Assembly: GCA_965205845.1 (NCBI GenBank)
Contig: CBDBIG010000002.1
Location: forward strand, 558,001-622,000
Length of the DNA stretch: 64,000 bases
Source: CBDBIG01 sp965205845 [NCBI: bacterium]
GTDB lineage: Bacteria; SAR324
Direction of reading: 5' to 3'
Below the pieces are notes generated by a model, which made no database searches, had not been told where the DNA came from, and worked only from the letters and a program-made list of their open reading frames with translations. Position 1 is the first letter of the stretch, and the number at the start of each line of letters is the position of its first letter. The translations under genes and the position numbers were made by a program. Of this stretch, positions 54,439 through 63,711 are shown one piece after another.

Positions 54439-55755
54439 CTAGTGCACACTCTGTTGGCGGGCTTGAAGGCTTTTGTGTGTGCTGTGTGTGTAAAGTGCCT
54501 CCAGTTTTTTGCGGGTATCTGCGCTGGCCCCTCGTTTCGATCGGCGCCCCTCGGCCTCGTTCACATAGCGGCTAATCTCTGCGCGCTCTATTCCTAACTT
54601 TATGGCAACCGCCTCCCATGTTCCTTGCACTTGGGCTAGGTTGCGCAGCCAATGGACCACGCTACGCATTACAAAACGCGGGTCGCCTGTGGCGCTGTGG
54701 CGTTTTGTGGCAAAGGCTGTGGCGCTGTGGCGTTTTGTGGCAAGGGCTGTGGCATGGGCGGTTGTTTTGTGGCAAGGGCTGTGGCGCTGTGGCGTTTTGT
54801 GGCAAAGGCTGTGGCATGGGCGGTTGTTTTGTGGCAAGGGCTGTGGCGCTGTGGCGTTTTGTGGCAAGGGCTGTGGCATGGGCGGTTGTTTTGTGGCAGG
54901 TGCGCCTGCCCGCAAACCCTTATGTTTACTGGCTGTAGCGTTTTGTGGCAAAGGCTGTGGCATGGGCTTTGTGGCTGCCACATGTGGCACTGTGGCGTTT
55001 TGTGGCAAAGGCTGTGGCATGGGCTTTGTGGCTGCCACATGTGGCACTGTGGCGTTTTGTGGCAAAGGCTGTGGCATGGGCTTTGTGGCTGCCACATGTG
55101 GCACTGTGGCGTTTTGTGGCAAGGGCTGTGGCGCTGTGGCGTTTTGTGGCAAGGGCTTTGTGGCTGCCACATGTGGCTTTGTGGCAAGGTTGGCTTGGTA
55201 GCATGCTTGGCGCAAGGTGTGCACTGCCAGGAGATTGATGGCTTGAAAAAACACCAAAGAAAACAACAACGGCAACAAGGGGGCTGCCTCGCCCCAGACG
55301 GAAGGCGTGCCCTTGGCGCGCAAGGTGGCGAGGGCGGCACGGGCGCTGGCTTCCCTCGCCTCTGCGGCGGTGATTTGGCCATGCCAGCCAATGCGCTGAA
55401 CGGCAAGGGCTTGGTAGCGTTTTTTGTCGTGCTGCGCTTGGCTTAAGGCGTGTTGGTAGGCATTCATCTGTGCTATCTGCGCATGCGCCCCTTGCAGGCG
55501 GGCAATCACAGGTTGCCCCACCTGCCACAAGGGCGCGCTTAAAATAGCCAAGGCTGCCAACAGCCCAAGGATGCGCGCCCCCACCCCGCGCTGGAATAAC
55601 AACCACAAAGCAGCCCCCTCCAAGGTAAGCGACCAAACAACCCCCAGCACAGGACCGCTTAGTGCTTGCCAAAAAGGCAAAGCATGGGCTTGCAAAAGTA
55701 CGAGGCCTGCCAGTAATAAGGCGCAGGCACAGATGGTGTTAGCGTGTTTTTTCAT
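54439..55755 (-). CDS. Repeat-rich membrane protein with C-terminal HTH-like end
   Basis: The start is placed at Met 55755 (MKKHANTICACALLL), which overlaps the upstream gene by 17 bp; the frame is open further. Three N-terminal hydrophobic helices, a coiled coil (AHAQIAQMNAYQHALSQAQ), one more helix (LLPLLFSLVFFQAINLLAV) and then ~165 residues of low-complexity repeats (PLPQNATAPQ, VPHVAATKPMPQ types), ending in a possible HTH (GTWEAVAIKLGIERAEISRYVNE). This is unlike any Mu protein I know. It could be a membrane-bound regulator. The frame is open despite ~500 bp of repeats. Confidence 0.5.
   Translation of the reverse strand: MKKHANTICACALLLAGLVLLQAHALPFWQALSGPVLGVVWSLTLEGAALWLLFQRGVGARILGLLAALAILSAPLWQVGQPVIARLQGAHAQIAQMNAYQHALSQAQHDKKRYQALAVQRIGWHGQITAAEAREASARAALATLRAKGTPSVWGEAAPLLPLLFSLVFFQAINLLAVHTLRQACYQANLATKPHVAATKPLPQNATAPQPLPQNATVPHVAATKPMPQPLPQNATVPHVAATKPMPQPLPQNATVPHVAATKPMPQPLPQNATASKHKGLRAGAPATKQPPMPQPLPQNATAPQPLPQNNRPCHSLCHKTPQRHSPCHKTTAHATALATKRHSATAFATKRHSATGDPRFVMRSVVHWLRNLAQVQGTWEAVAIKLGIERAEISRYVNEAEGRRSKRGASADTRKKLEALYTHSTHKSLQARQQSVH
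54690..55190. repeat. Complex tandem repeats in the membrane-protein gene
   Basis: Two repeat types are mixed: ggcgctgtggcgttttgtgg followed by caa(a/g)ggctgt (~30 bp), and a 57-bp type with ggctgccacatgtggcactg, the latter three times at ~54960-55110. The reading frame on the minus strand is kept. Confidence 0.85.
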
Positions 55756-56197
55756 GGCATGATAAAACCTCATAGACTGCACGCCGCTTAAGCCTCCAGC
55801 GCGCGCAAAGTGTTTTGATGGAGCTTCCTTGCTCGCGCTCGGCACGGATTGCACGGTTGCGCGCATGCAAAAATGCTTTTTCAATTTTGGGGATCTTCAC
55901 GGCCTCGGCCTCCCATGCGTTCATAATGGGGTCCATTTTGTGGGCAATGTTAGCGGGCAACAACGCCACCACCCGCTCGGGCGTGTAGCGCTTGCCTGGG
56001 TGTTTTGCACAAAAAACAATGGCCTCGGCCACCCCGCATTGGCGGGCAAATGCGCCCAAAAAGCGATAGCGCGTTAAATCGCCCGGTTGCAAGTGGGCCA
56101 GCAGGGCAGCCACCTGGCTGTGCTCCTTTTGCCCTTTTTTAACAGGCCGCAAGCAAGGGAGGGGCTTACCAAAAAAAGAGAGCTGCATTGTTGGCAT
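55739..56197 (-). CDS. Mor-like phage transcription activator
   Basis: A 152-residue protein whose C-terminus (KAFLHARNRAIRAEREQGSS, IKTLCARWRLKRRAVYEVLS) has the helix-turn-helix plan of Mor/C activators, which turn on middle and late transcription in Mu-like phages. The N-terminal part is weakly similar. ATG 56197 with GGAGG upstream is preferred. Medium-low certainty. Confidence 0.5.
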   Translation of the reverse strand: MPTMQLSFFGKPLPCLRPVKKGQKEHSQVAALLAHLQPGDLTRYRFLGAFARQCGVAEAIVFCAKHPGKRYTPERVVALLPANIAHKMDPIMNAWEAEAVKIPKIEKAFLHARNRAIRAEREQGSSIKTLCARWRLKRRAVYEVLSCHEKTR

Positions 56198-56214
56198 AGT
56201 CACCCCAACCTCCG

Positions 56215-56553
56215 TTACTTTTTCCACAAGGCTTCCATGTGTGCGGCAACCTTGATAATGCCCAGCCCCCTGTGCTTTAAAAACTTGGTCGTCTCTTTAA
56301 GTTCCTCGGCAGTGGTGGCGTAAAAATACCCCGCCCCTGGACAGCCACAAAGGGGTTCGCCTTGGGCGCGCAAATAGGCCAGGCCTTTTTGAAACACGCT
56401 GGCACTTGGCATGCCCAAGGCCTGCATGATGTCTTCTGCTTTAGCCGCAGACTGCTTGCCCATCAGGTGAAGGCGAAAGTGCTTTAAGACATGCGCTTTA
56501 AACAGGTATTGTTGGTGGGTTTCGTCACCCTCCCAAACGGGGGTTTTTGCCAT
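56215..56553 (-). CDS. Phage early-region protein, winged-helix-like
   Basis: A 112-residue protein with AAKAEDIMQALGMPSASVFQ, KGLAYLRAQGEPLCGCPGAG and YFYATTAEELKETTKFLKHR, which reads like a replication-regulator type winged helix (LR..G.P.....GYF.A....E). Ribosome site GAGGG before ATG. Family name not known. Confidence 0.55.
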   Translation of the reverse strand: MAKTPVWEGDETHQQYLFKAHVLKHFRLHLMGKQSAAKAEDIMQALGMPSASVFQKGLAYLRAQGEPLCGCPGAGYFYATTAEELKETTKFLKHRGLGIIKVAAHMEALWKK

Positions 56554-56568
56554 GCTGCCCTCAGGTGG

Positions 56569-57078
56569 TTATTTTTGGCGCGCTTGGCGCCTTTTGGTTG
56601 GGCGCTTTGAGACGCCAAGGTGATAATTAAGGGCAGCAATCACGGCTTTGAGGTCATCGCTCCTTGCCCACTCCCAGCGTTCGACCTTGGATTGCCGTTG
56701 TAAAATGGCAAGCCCATAGGCCCAGGTTTTACCCGCCTCACCTAACAGGGCTTCAATTTTGCTTAGTTGCGCCTCACCTTCGCCTCCTCTAAGGCGGGGA
56801 CGCCCTGGGGCATCAAGCCCAAGGTATTTGCCTCCGCGTTGGCGCAAACTTGTGCTAGGCGCTTGTTTTTGTGGGACGCCGCCCGTAAAAAGGAGGTCTG
56901 CCGCTTGACTTAAGTGCTCGGTGCTCAGGTTTTTTGCGCTGCGCACCCCGTAGTTGCTTTGCAACCAGTCGCGGTATTGGGCATCGTCCCAACCCATTTT
57001 GCTCGATTGGGCGTGCAGGGCCGCGTATTTTTTATTGCGGTAGGCTTGCTCGTTGGGGCAAAAGGATTTGGTTTTCAT
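56569..57078 (-). CDS. Mu gp16/GemA-like protein (DUF1018)
   Basis: GemA-type early proteins influence host gyrase and replication. Here ATG 57078 (MKTKSFCPNEQAYRNKKYAA) with GGAGGGCCC upstream; the frame is open further but starts here in the family. Motifs: AALHAQSSKMGWDDAQYRDW, LSTEHLSQAADLL and the C-terminal WEWARSDDLKAVIAALNYHL. Confidence 0.8.
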   Translation of the reverse strand: MKTKSFCPNEQAYRNKKYAALHAQSSKMGWDDAQYRDWLQSNYGVRSAKNLSTEHLSQAADLLFTGGVPQKQAPSTSLRQRGGKYLGLDAPGRPRLRGGEGEAQLSKIEALLGEAGKTWAYGLAILQRQSKVERWEWARSDDLKAVIAALNYHLGVSKRPTKRRQARQK

Positions 57079-57182
57079 GGGCCCTCCTCGCACATTTCCA
57101 ACATGCCGTAGGCAGCGAACCCACCCATAAAAACCCCAAATCCGCTCACGATGGCGTCGCAAAGCGTTTGCAAAAAACTCAT
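57075..57182 (-). CDS. 35-residue small membrane protein
   Basis: ATG 57182 with GAGGTGG ribosome site; MSFLQTLCDAIVSGFGVFMG and GFAAYGMLEMCEEGP stop. One amphipathic/hydrophobic helix. The stop overlaps the gemA ATG (ATGA), indicating coupling. Unknown function. Confidence 0.5.
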   Translation of the reverse strand: MSFLQTLCDAIVSGFGVFMGGFAAYGMLEMCEEGP

Positions 57183-57637
57183 AGCGCCACCTCATGCGCA
57201 AGGGTCGCTTTTTTTATAGCGTGATGCATATTCCAACCTGGGGGATGGTTTGGGCTTGCATGTGGGGACTCCTTATTAAGGGTGTCAGGGTGTGGTTTAA
57301 AGGGGGAGCATCCCTCCAGCGTGCGCCAACATAAACCTTTGGCGTTTTCATCTATAGCCCTCCTTGCCAGCGTTGTAGCCCTGCGCGGGGTCGGTTGCTG
57401 GGGCGAACAAACCCCCTGCCTTGGCCACGCAAAAAAAAGAGGTTTTTTGCCCATGCCTTATAGGCGCGTCTCCCCTTTGAGATTCCATTTTTGTCGTGCT
57501 GCGCTTAAACTGTTGATGTCAATTTTCATGACGGGTCTCCTTTATTTATTTAAGCAAAACATGGGGCTGCTTGTGTGCCGCGTATAAATGCGAACAGGCA
57601 GGTGCACGCAGACGCCTATTTTTGGGCTTGATCGGGT
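57183..57637 (-). other. Early-region gap with very short open frames
   Basis: No full gene recognised. A 23-codon frame at 57458-57529 (MKIDINSLSAARQKWNLKG) has a good AAAGGAGA site and may be a small peptide; a longer Pro-rich frame at 57179-57454 looks unlike a protein. Confidence 0.35.
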
Positions 57638-58670
57638 TCATTCGCTAACTCCTCCCCGCTCGGAATAAGCGGTTTTAAGGTGGCTTAGACTAAGGGCCTG
57701 CCGTGCCCCGTTTGCCGCCAGGCTGGCCAAGCGTAGGGTTTTGGTAACCTCACGCAGTGCGCCGTGGCCGTGACCAATTTTGATTAAAAAGCCAAGGGCT
57801 TTCTGCTCGCTTACTCCCCATGCTTGGGCAATGGCCTCTACATCGGCACGGCGGGCTTTTTTGGGGTTTAACACCTTGCCAACGCGGCTAAACAACTGGG
57901 CATACTCTGCCGAGCGCGGGCCGCTCATCCGGGTGTAGACGCTCTCGTTGCCCATGAACACCAGGGCGCAAGCAGTGGCATCGTGCAAAGCGCGTAGGCA
58001 TTCCAAGGCGGGGCGGGTGAGGTGCTGTGCCTCGTCTATAATCAGCAGGGCGTCTTTTTTTGAGAGATAGGCTGAGAAGCATGCGGTAAACCACATCTCC
58101 CCCGCGTCCGTCCGCGCGCTGGCTTGGGGCAAGGGCAAACAAAAGGGCTTTAAGGCAGGCAGGGGCGCTGGCAAAACTGGGCACCATTGTGCACACCCAG
58201 CAATTAGGGCGGGTTTGGGCGTAGTGCTGGGCGGTGATGGTTTTGCCAACCCCTGCGCCACCGCACACCACCGCGATGTCGCGGCTTAGGTGGGCGTAGG
58301 CAATGGCCATGCCGATTTGGCGGGCTGTGGGGGTCTCTATCCAGTCTGCGCCCTCGCTGGGCAAAAAGGCGGTTTGGCAGGCTTGGTCTTCTAGCCATTG
58401 GCAAACCTTGGCTTCAAGGGCGGCGTTATCGCCCGTGTACTTGCCGTTAAGCCAGCGCGAAAGCGCTGTTGCCCCGCACCCAATCCGCTTGGCCGCATCG
58501 GCTTGGGACAGGCACTGCTCGGTTAAGACCGTCTGTAGCCCCGACCGCAAAATTGACGCCTGATTGCTCGCCTCGGCGGCGGGCAATGGGGACTTTGCTA
58601 ACGGGGTGAGTGGTGGCTGATCGCCCTCTTGCACCACCTGTAAACTAGGGGTTGCCTTTGCTTGGTGCAT
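57638..58670 (-). pseudogene. MuB-like transposition ATPase, frameshifted
   Basis: The N-terminal frame (from ATG 58670, GGAG site) has an HTH (QCLSQADAAKRIGCGATALS), and Walker A GGAGVGKT. After ~58115 (a GCGCGCGGACGG run) the reading continues one base over with Walker B ALLIIDEAQHL, ALVFMGNESVY and the C-terminal helical domain GHGHGALREVTKTLRLA. MuB binds target DNA and directs MuA. The break falls between Walker A and B, so the product would be inactive. Confidence 0.88.
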
Positions 58671-58768
58671 GTTTTATACTCCATGTATTGTGTTGGTTGG
58701 CGGGGCTCTATGCCCCGCGGTTTAAGCCCTGCTACGGTTCTTGGCTGTCCGTGTGGGGCTTTTTGGTT

Positions 58769-60695
58769 TTAAAAGCCCTCCACCTGGCGCTGTGCTTCCA
58801 TTTGTTTAAGGGCGTTTTCCAGCCCCCTGTTAAAGTTCTCTCTCTCCTCTTGGCTTACCTCTTCGTCTGACTTGCGCTGGGCAAACACCCCCGTGATGAT
58901 TTTGGACGTGTGCTCCTCGGCTGGGGGCGCGCCCGTGCTAAGCCCCGCCGCCACCTCGGCCGCACTTAGGGTGCGCTGGGCGGCCAGTTCTTCTTTGGTG
59001 GCTTTTTTGTGCTGTTTTTGCGCCTTGGCATGGGCCCTGGCGGCGGCTTGATCGGTATACCCAATCGCGGCAATACAAGGCGCAAAGCACACCAGACGCC
59101 CATCGGGGGTTTCAACCTGCACGCCATCGCGCGGGGCGTCGGGGTCAAAGCGCACCGTGAGATGCTTGCCGGCGTAGGGGGCTAGTTTTTTGTGCCAGAA
59201 ACGGTTGCCCAAAATCCTAACGCTGGCATCGTCGCGGTGAGCCAACACCTTCTCGGCTGCCATCAAAAAGGCGCGCTGCTGCTGGGGTGTGGCTTTGGTG
59301 ATTGGGGCTTGGGCGTAGCTCTGGTTGTAAACCGCATCAAAACTGCGCCCGTTGCACACGCCCCCGGTGCGCCCCGTTTGGGCATTGTGCAAGGCAATTT
59401 GCCGGTTTGCGTGGGTCCGAAAGGCTTCAATCTCAATCGCCTTGCTGGCATAGTTCTCGGGCTTGGCGCTGGGGCTGTTGCCCGTGTAGGCGCCCGCGCA
59501 AAAGGGGTGCTTTGCAATGCTTTCACACAGGTCTTTAAAGGCGCGTTCAATGGGCTTTGATTGGCCATGATAGGGCATTGCCCAGTGGATTTTGCAGCCC
59601 AAAGCCGTGAGCAAACCTTGGGGTTCTTCTGCCTTGATTTTAAAGCGAAAGCGGTTTTTAGCCCCGCCCGTTAGCCACTTGCTAGCAAAGGCGCGCCCGT
59701 TGTCGAGCAGCACGGCTTGGGGCACGCCGTGGTTTTTAAGCAGGTCGGCAAAAGCTAAACGCACCAACAAGGTGCTCTCGTTTAAGCCAATCCGCCAAGC
59801 CACAATTTTGCCCCTCGTAAACATCCTGCAAGGCAAGCAACATGGGGCGCACGGGCTTTTTTTGCCCTGGCCACTTGGTAAAAACATCAAAGCGGTGACC
59901 ATCGCCGCAAACCAAGGCCAGCGCAAAAAGGTCTTTTGCGGTGCGCTCTTGGGCGGGGTAGGTGTTTTCTAATGCCCCTTCGCCGCGCCTTGCTAGCATA
60001 ATCGTAGGGCGTGACACCTCGCGCTTTAGCCTGCGGGTAAGGGTTTTTAAACTGGGCAGTTGCCAGTCTTTTTGGGCGGACACCTGCTGCAAGCGGCGGT
60101 AGCAAGCCGCGGCGCTGGGGCGTTCGGGGCGCAAATAGTCGCTTTTGTAGAAGTTCCAAGCCTCAAGGGTGCCATTGGCCGTTTGTTGCTCGCCGCCGTG
60201 GCTGGGCGCAAGCATCGGAAGCCAGTCGGTGATTGGGTAGGAACGCACCCGCTCAAGCCAACGGAACACGGTTTTACGGTCGGGGGCTGCCCCTTGTTTT
60301 TGCAGGGCTGCAATCGCTTGGTTGCGGGTTAAGCCGTTGCTCTCCAGTGCAAGCAGGGCCATTAAAACCGCCATGCGCTTGTGGCCGCGTTTTTGTTGGC
60401 CCCCTGGCAAACGGCCAAACGCATCCCAACGGTGCTCGGAAGTAGAGGAGGGGCCATTCTTGGAGTGTTGCAGCGCCTTCCTGCCACCCTCATGTTCGGT
60501 TGTATACCAGCGCATTGCCAGTGCCGCCTGGGCTGCCCTGGGAAGGCATGAAAAATGGTATTCCTTGCCACCGCCACTGCGTTTGAGTGGGCGCGAACGC
60601 CAGGCTTCGCGGGTGGCTTGTTTATGAAGACCCATTATAGATTTGGGTAGCCCTGCCACACCGACTAATTCTTGTGCGCTGTACCATTGTTGCAT
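58769..60695 (-). pseudogene. MuA-like DDE transposase, frameshifted
   Basis: From ATG 60695 the first frame has the Mu-type wHTH (MQQWYSAQELVGVAGLPKSI, then REAWRSRPLKRSGGGKEYHF) and the first catalytic Asp in LALVCGDGHRFDVFTKW. At ~59812 (GGGGCAAAATT) one base is lost or gained; the second frame continues RIGLNESTLLV with Asp in AVLLDNGRAFASKW and Glu in KPIERAFKDLCES, then the C-terminal domains to 58769. D-D-E are all present over the two frames, so a single-base event is enough to disable it. Confidence 0.9.
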
Positions 60696-60865
60696 GCTGC
60701 TGTATCCTTTTTTATACAAACAATTCGCCCGTCTGCGAGTTTCGCCCATCGTTTAGGCCAGATTTCCCAAAGTGGAACTTGAATAATTTTTGTTGCGCAG
60801 TTAAATTTTACCGTTTTTCGCAAATAAGATACTGATGTCTTTGTTTTTGTTAATTTTTTACGCAT
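60665..60865 (-). CDS. Small basic early phage protein
   Basis: A 66-residue Lys-rich frame (MRKKLTKTKTSVSYLRKTVK) overlapping the transposase start by 31 bp. No family recognised; plausible as an early gene by position only. Confidence 0.35.
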   Translation of the reverse strand: MRKKLTKTKTSVSYLRKTVKFNCATKIIQVPLWEIWPKRWAKLADGRIVCIKKDTAACNNGTAHKN

Positions 60866-60912
60866 CTATCAATGGATAGATTGTTGCGTACTTCTTTGCA
60901 CAGTTTGGAGGG

Positions 60913-61212
60913 TTAAGTACGCAATGCGGGGGTCGTGATTTCCCTCTTGTTTTTAACGAACTCAAGCTCGTATTTCACGACAACCTTGATTTCTTTGAGA
61001 GCGCAATCCAGACATGCGGGGGTCGTGATTTCCCTCTTGTTTTTAACGAACCCAAGCTTGTATTCCACGACAGCCTTTGCGGTGGCAGTCTCAAAATTGC
61101 CGTTCTCATCTTCAAAACCCTCGGTAATCTCATAATTGTGGTCCGCATTGGGGAAGAGTTCCTGCCCGCATTTGCAGTGGGTGCTTGTGGTTTGTTGTGT
61201 TTTTAGTGCCAT
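60913..61212 (-). CDS. Zinc-binding early phage protein with terminal duplication
   Basis: A 99-residue protein with CKCGQ near the N-terminus and CLDC later (a possible Cys4 zinc site), and EITEGFEDENGNFETATAKA between. The end is duplicated: VVEYKLGFVKNKREITTPAC and VVKYELEFVKNKREITTPAL come from a 90-bp direct repeat (~60926 and ~61016). The original end was probably after CLDCALKEI. The ATG overlaps the ner stop. Confidence 0.55.
   Translation of the reverse strand: MALKTQQTTSTHCKCGQELFPNADHNYEITEGFEDENGNFETATAKAVVEYKLGFVKNKREITTPACLDCALKEIKVVVKYELEFVKNKREITTPALRT
60926..61105. repeat. 90-bp direct repeat at the 3' end of the zinc-protein gene
   Basis: Two copies begin gcgggggtcgtgatttccct at 60926 and 61016 and differ at several bases (actcaagctcg versus acccaagcttg), so this duplication is older than the exact ones. 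Confidence 0.9.
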
Positions 61213-61529
61213 TTGGTAATGCGTCCTTGTTGGTTTGTGTTATGCCCTTGTTTCATCATGCTCCAAGCCAGCCTTTTCTTGCGGATGCCCGTGCCCATTG
61301 GCGAACCGTCCGCCTTGTAACGGCTGGGCCAAATCACCTGCGGGTGCACCCCTATAATATCGGCAATCGTTTTTTCTAAATCCGGCCAGCGCTGGATTTT
61401 GACGCGACAGCAAACGCAGGCGTAGGAATAGCCTTTTTCTTTTGAAATCCTGGTAAGGGTGTAGCCCTTTTTTGCCAAGGCTGCCCTAACGTCCATCCAA
61501 TGCCAGTCTTGGGAGGTATTTGTGTCCAT
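61203..61529 (-). CDS. Ner-like DNA-binding protein
   Basis: Ner/Nlp family: DWHWMDVRAALAKKGYTLTR, KEKGYSYACVCCRVKIQRWP and IIGVHPQVIWPSRY are the hallmark blocks. Ner represses the early promoter and the c gene in Mu. The C-terminal ~25 residues extend past the family end. Divergent from the repressor gene. Confidence 0.9.
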   Translation of the reverse strand: MDTNTSQDWHWMDVRAALAKKGYTLTRISKEKGYSYACVCCRVKIQRWPDLEKTIADIIGVHPQVIWPSRYKADGSPMGTGIRKKRLAWSMMKQGHNTNQQGRITKWH

Positions 61530-61630
61530 GACGCCTTTTTTGATATAATTTTTAGAAAGCGGTTTTTTAAACTAAAAATACAATAGCATTAGCGTTTAAA
61601 AAAATGCAATAGCAAATTTGTTTTTTTTTT

Positions 61631-61763
61631 GAGTCCGAGTTCATATTTATTTTTAAAACCACACAAGGCAATGGAAATCCTTTGTTTATAGGGGCTAAGG
61701 ACGGTTATACAGGTGAAAATATGAGTCCGAGTTTGGGTCCGAGTTCGAGTAGTAAACTCGGAC
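61631..61763. promoter_or_regulatory. Candidate repressor operators
   Basis: The block GTCCGAGTT recurs at 61633, 61725 and 61737, and inverted (AACTCGGAC) at 61755-61763. The first copy lies between ner and the repressor; the others overlap the first repressor codons. Such clustered repeats fit autoregulatory operators, but binding is inferred. Confidence 0.5.
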
Positions 61764-62824
61764 ACTTTATCAAAAGGCTCCGTCTGCTTATGCAAGGACA
61801 GACTGAAAAGTCTTTCTCTACCCAAGTAGGACTTCATCAAGCCACATTTAGGCGATATTTAGACGGCAGCGAACCATCCAGGAAATCTTTAATTGCTATT
61901 GCAAATGGGGCTAATGTCACCATTCAATGGCTGGCCACTGGTGAGGGCCCGATGCGCCCTGTTGAAAGCCTGATGTACCCCGAGGATGAAAGCCTTGAGG
62001 AGGATATCGCGCGGATGGAGGCGAAAATGGCCCGGGAGGATGCGGAGTCGCTTCGAAAAACGGGCAAGCCTAAGGTTTGGCGGTCGTCCGATGTGGAGAT
62101 GGATGAAGGGACCGCGCTGATGATCAGGGTGCATTTAGCGGAAAACAGCCGCCTGAGCAAAGAAAACGAGGCCCTGAGGGCCGCGGGCTTTGGTGGGGGG
62201 CCGGCCCCGTCCCTTGCCTTGGAGCAGGAAATTGCGGAGTTGAAGCGCAGAATTGAAGCGCAACAAAACCTGCTGAACGACACCCATTCGATGAGGAATG
62301 ATTTCGACGCCAAAAGGCGGGAAATTGAATTGCTTAAAGAGATGGCCGCGCTTAAGCAACTGGTTAAACAGCCCCCGCCCCCGCCTACCACAAGCGGTAT
62401 TGCCAACATGACCCTGCTGGGCTTGGCGGAATGCGGGCTGGCGGGCTGGCAGCAAAAAAGGCCCTTAAGCGTAAAAGCGAACTGCCCCGCCGATATGAAC
62501 CCCGCAGAAGACTTTGCGGTGATGGCCACGGGACACAGTCTGTTTTACGCGGGGATTGAGCCTGGCTTTATCTGTTTTTGCGCGCCTAAAAGCGAGGCAC
62601 AGGTGGGGGATGTGGTGTTTGTGCTAAAGCCGAACAACCTTGCCAGTTTGGGATTGGTGAAAGAATTAAAGCGCAAAGAAGGGGGAGTAGAATGGCTGGT
62701 GCTCCAAAAATGGGACGACCCCAACCCCAAAACGGGGGAGCGAAAACCTTACACCCTGAAAGAAAACATGGACGAAATAGAACAGGTTGTGCCCGTGATT
62801 TATGTGCAACGCAGGGCGGTTTAG
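61721..62824 (+). CDS. Phage repressor with HTH and S24-like C-terminal domain
   Basis: HTH in SFSTQVGLHQATFRRYLDGS, a coiled coil (EQEIAELKRRIEAQQNLLND) and a C-terminal domain with EDFAVMATGHSLFYAGIEPGF, the LexA/CI-like S24 peptidase plan in which the Ser of GHS would be catalytic; the Lys is probably in LVKELKRK. ATG 61721 with AGGTG upstream is chosen; the frame is open to TTG 61682. It is divergent from ner, as in Mu. Its last ~60 codons are the seed of the 371-bp repeats downstream. Confidence 0.85.
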   Translation: MSPSLGPSSSSKLGHFIKRLRLLMQGQTEKSFSTQVGLHQATFRRYLDGSEPSRKSLIAIANGANVTIQWLATGEGPMRPVESLMYPEDESLEEDIARMEAKMAREDAESLRKTGKPKVWRSSDVEMDEGTALMIRVHLAENSRLSKENEALRAAGFGGGPAPSLALEQEIAELKRRIEAQQNLLNDTHSMRNDFDAKRREIELLKEMAALKQLVKQPPPPPTTSGIANMTLLGLAECGLAGWQQKRPLSVKANCPADMNPAEDFAVMATGHSLFYAGIEPGFICFCAPKSEAQVGDVVFVLKPNNLASLGLVKELKRKEGGVEWLVLQKWDDPNPKTGERKPYTLKENMDEIEQVVPVIYVQRRAV

Positions 62825-62937
62825 AAAAAAAGGAGTTTAAAGCTAGATTATTTTTTATTTTTGAGCCAATCGCGCAAAAGCCTTTATAAAACAAGGGCTT
62901 GATCCATGAAAAGGGCGAAAAATTGAGTTTAAAGCTG

Positions 62938-62968
62938 AGTTTAAAGCTAGAGCACCTAGCTTTAAACT
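62938..62968 (+). other. Hairpin of repeat unit 1
   Basis: Perfect 13-bp stem AGTTTAAAGCTAG / CTAGCTTTAAACT with loop AGCAC. Two direct copies of the left half-site precede it (62834 and 62926). Confidence 0.85.
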
Positions 62969-63309
62969 TTTGCGGGGTGGTTTTGGGGGTTTGTGCTAAA
63001 GCCGAACAGCCTTGCCCGTTTGGGATTGGTGAAAGAATTAAAGCGCAAAGAAGGGGGAGTAGAATGGCTGGTGCTCCAAAAATGGGACGACCCCGACCCC
63101 AAAACGGGGGAGCGAAAACCTTACACCCTGAAAGAAAACATGGACGAAATAGAACAGGTTGTGCCCGTGATTTATGTGCAACCCAGGGCGGTTTAAAAAA
63201 AAAGGAGTTACAAGCTAGATTATTTTTTATTTTTAGGCCAACCGCACAAAAGCCTTTATAAAACAAGGGCTTGATCCATAAAAAGGGCGAAAAATTGAGT
63301 TACAAGCTG

Positions 63310-63340
63310 AGTTACAAGCTAGAGTGCCCAGCTTGTAACT
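63310..63340 (+). other. Hairpin of repeat unit 2
   Basis: Stem AGTTACAAGCTAG / CCAGCTTGTAACT with loop AGTGC and one mismatch. Stem positions 5-6 changed to A-T and C-G, both compensated. Two direct half-sites (63206, 63298) carry the same change. Confidence 0.85.
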
Positions 63341-63680
63341 TTTGCGGGGTGGTTTTGGGGGTTTGTGCTAAAGCCGAACAGCCTTGCCCGTTTGGGATTG
63401 GTGAAAGAATGGAGGCACAAAGAAGGGGGGCAACCTGGCTGGTGCTCCAAAAATGGGACGACCCCAACCCCAAAACGGGCGAGCGAAAACCCTACACCTT
63501 GCAAGAGAACATGGACGAAATAGAACAGGTTGTGCCCGTGATTTATGTGCAACCCAGGGCGGTTTAAAAAAAAAGGAGTTCACAGTTCAATTATTTTTTA
63601 TTTTTGAGCCAACCGCACAAAAGCCTTTATAAAACAAGGGCTTGATCCATAAAAAGGGCGAAAAATTGAGTTCAAAGCTG

Positions 63681-63711
63681 AGTTCAAAGCTAGAGTGCCT
63701 AGCTTTGAACT
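63681..63711 (+). other. Hairpin of repeat unit 3
   Basis: Perfect 13-bp stem AGTTCAAAGCTAG / CTAGCTTTGAACT with loop AGTGC. Position 5 is now C-G. The half-site at 63669 matches; the one at 63577 is diverged (AGTTCACAGTTCA). Confidence 0.85.

Noticed and set aside
54602-55446. Long plus-strand frames rich in Cys, Trp, Gly and Val
   Set aside because: They are shadows of the repeat region of the minus-strand membrane-protein gene.
58115-59812. Programmed frameshifting in MuA and MuB
   Set aside because: No conserved slippery site or known programmed shift in these genes, and similar breaks occur in several unrelated genes nearby.
62830-63000. Intrinsic terminator for the repressor
   Set aside because: The stem is AT-rich and is followed by only four T before a GC stretch; the covariation suggests another role, though weak termination is possible.
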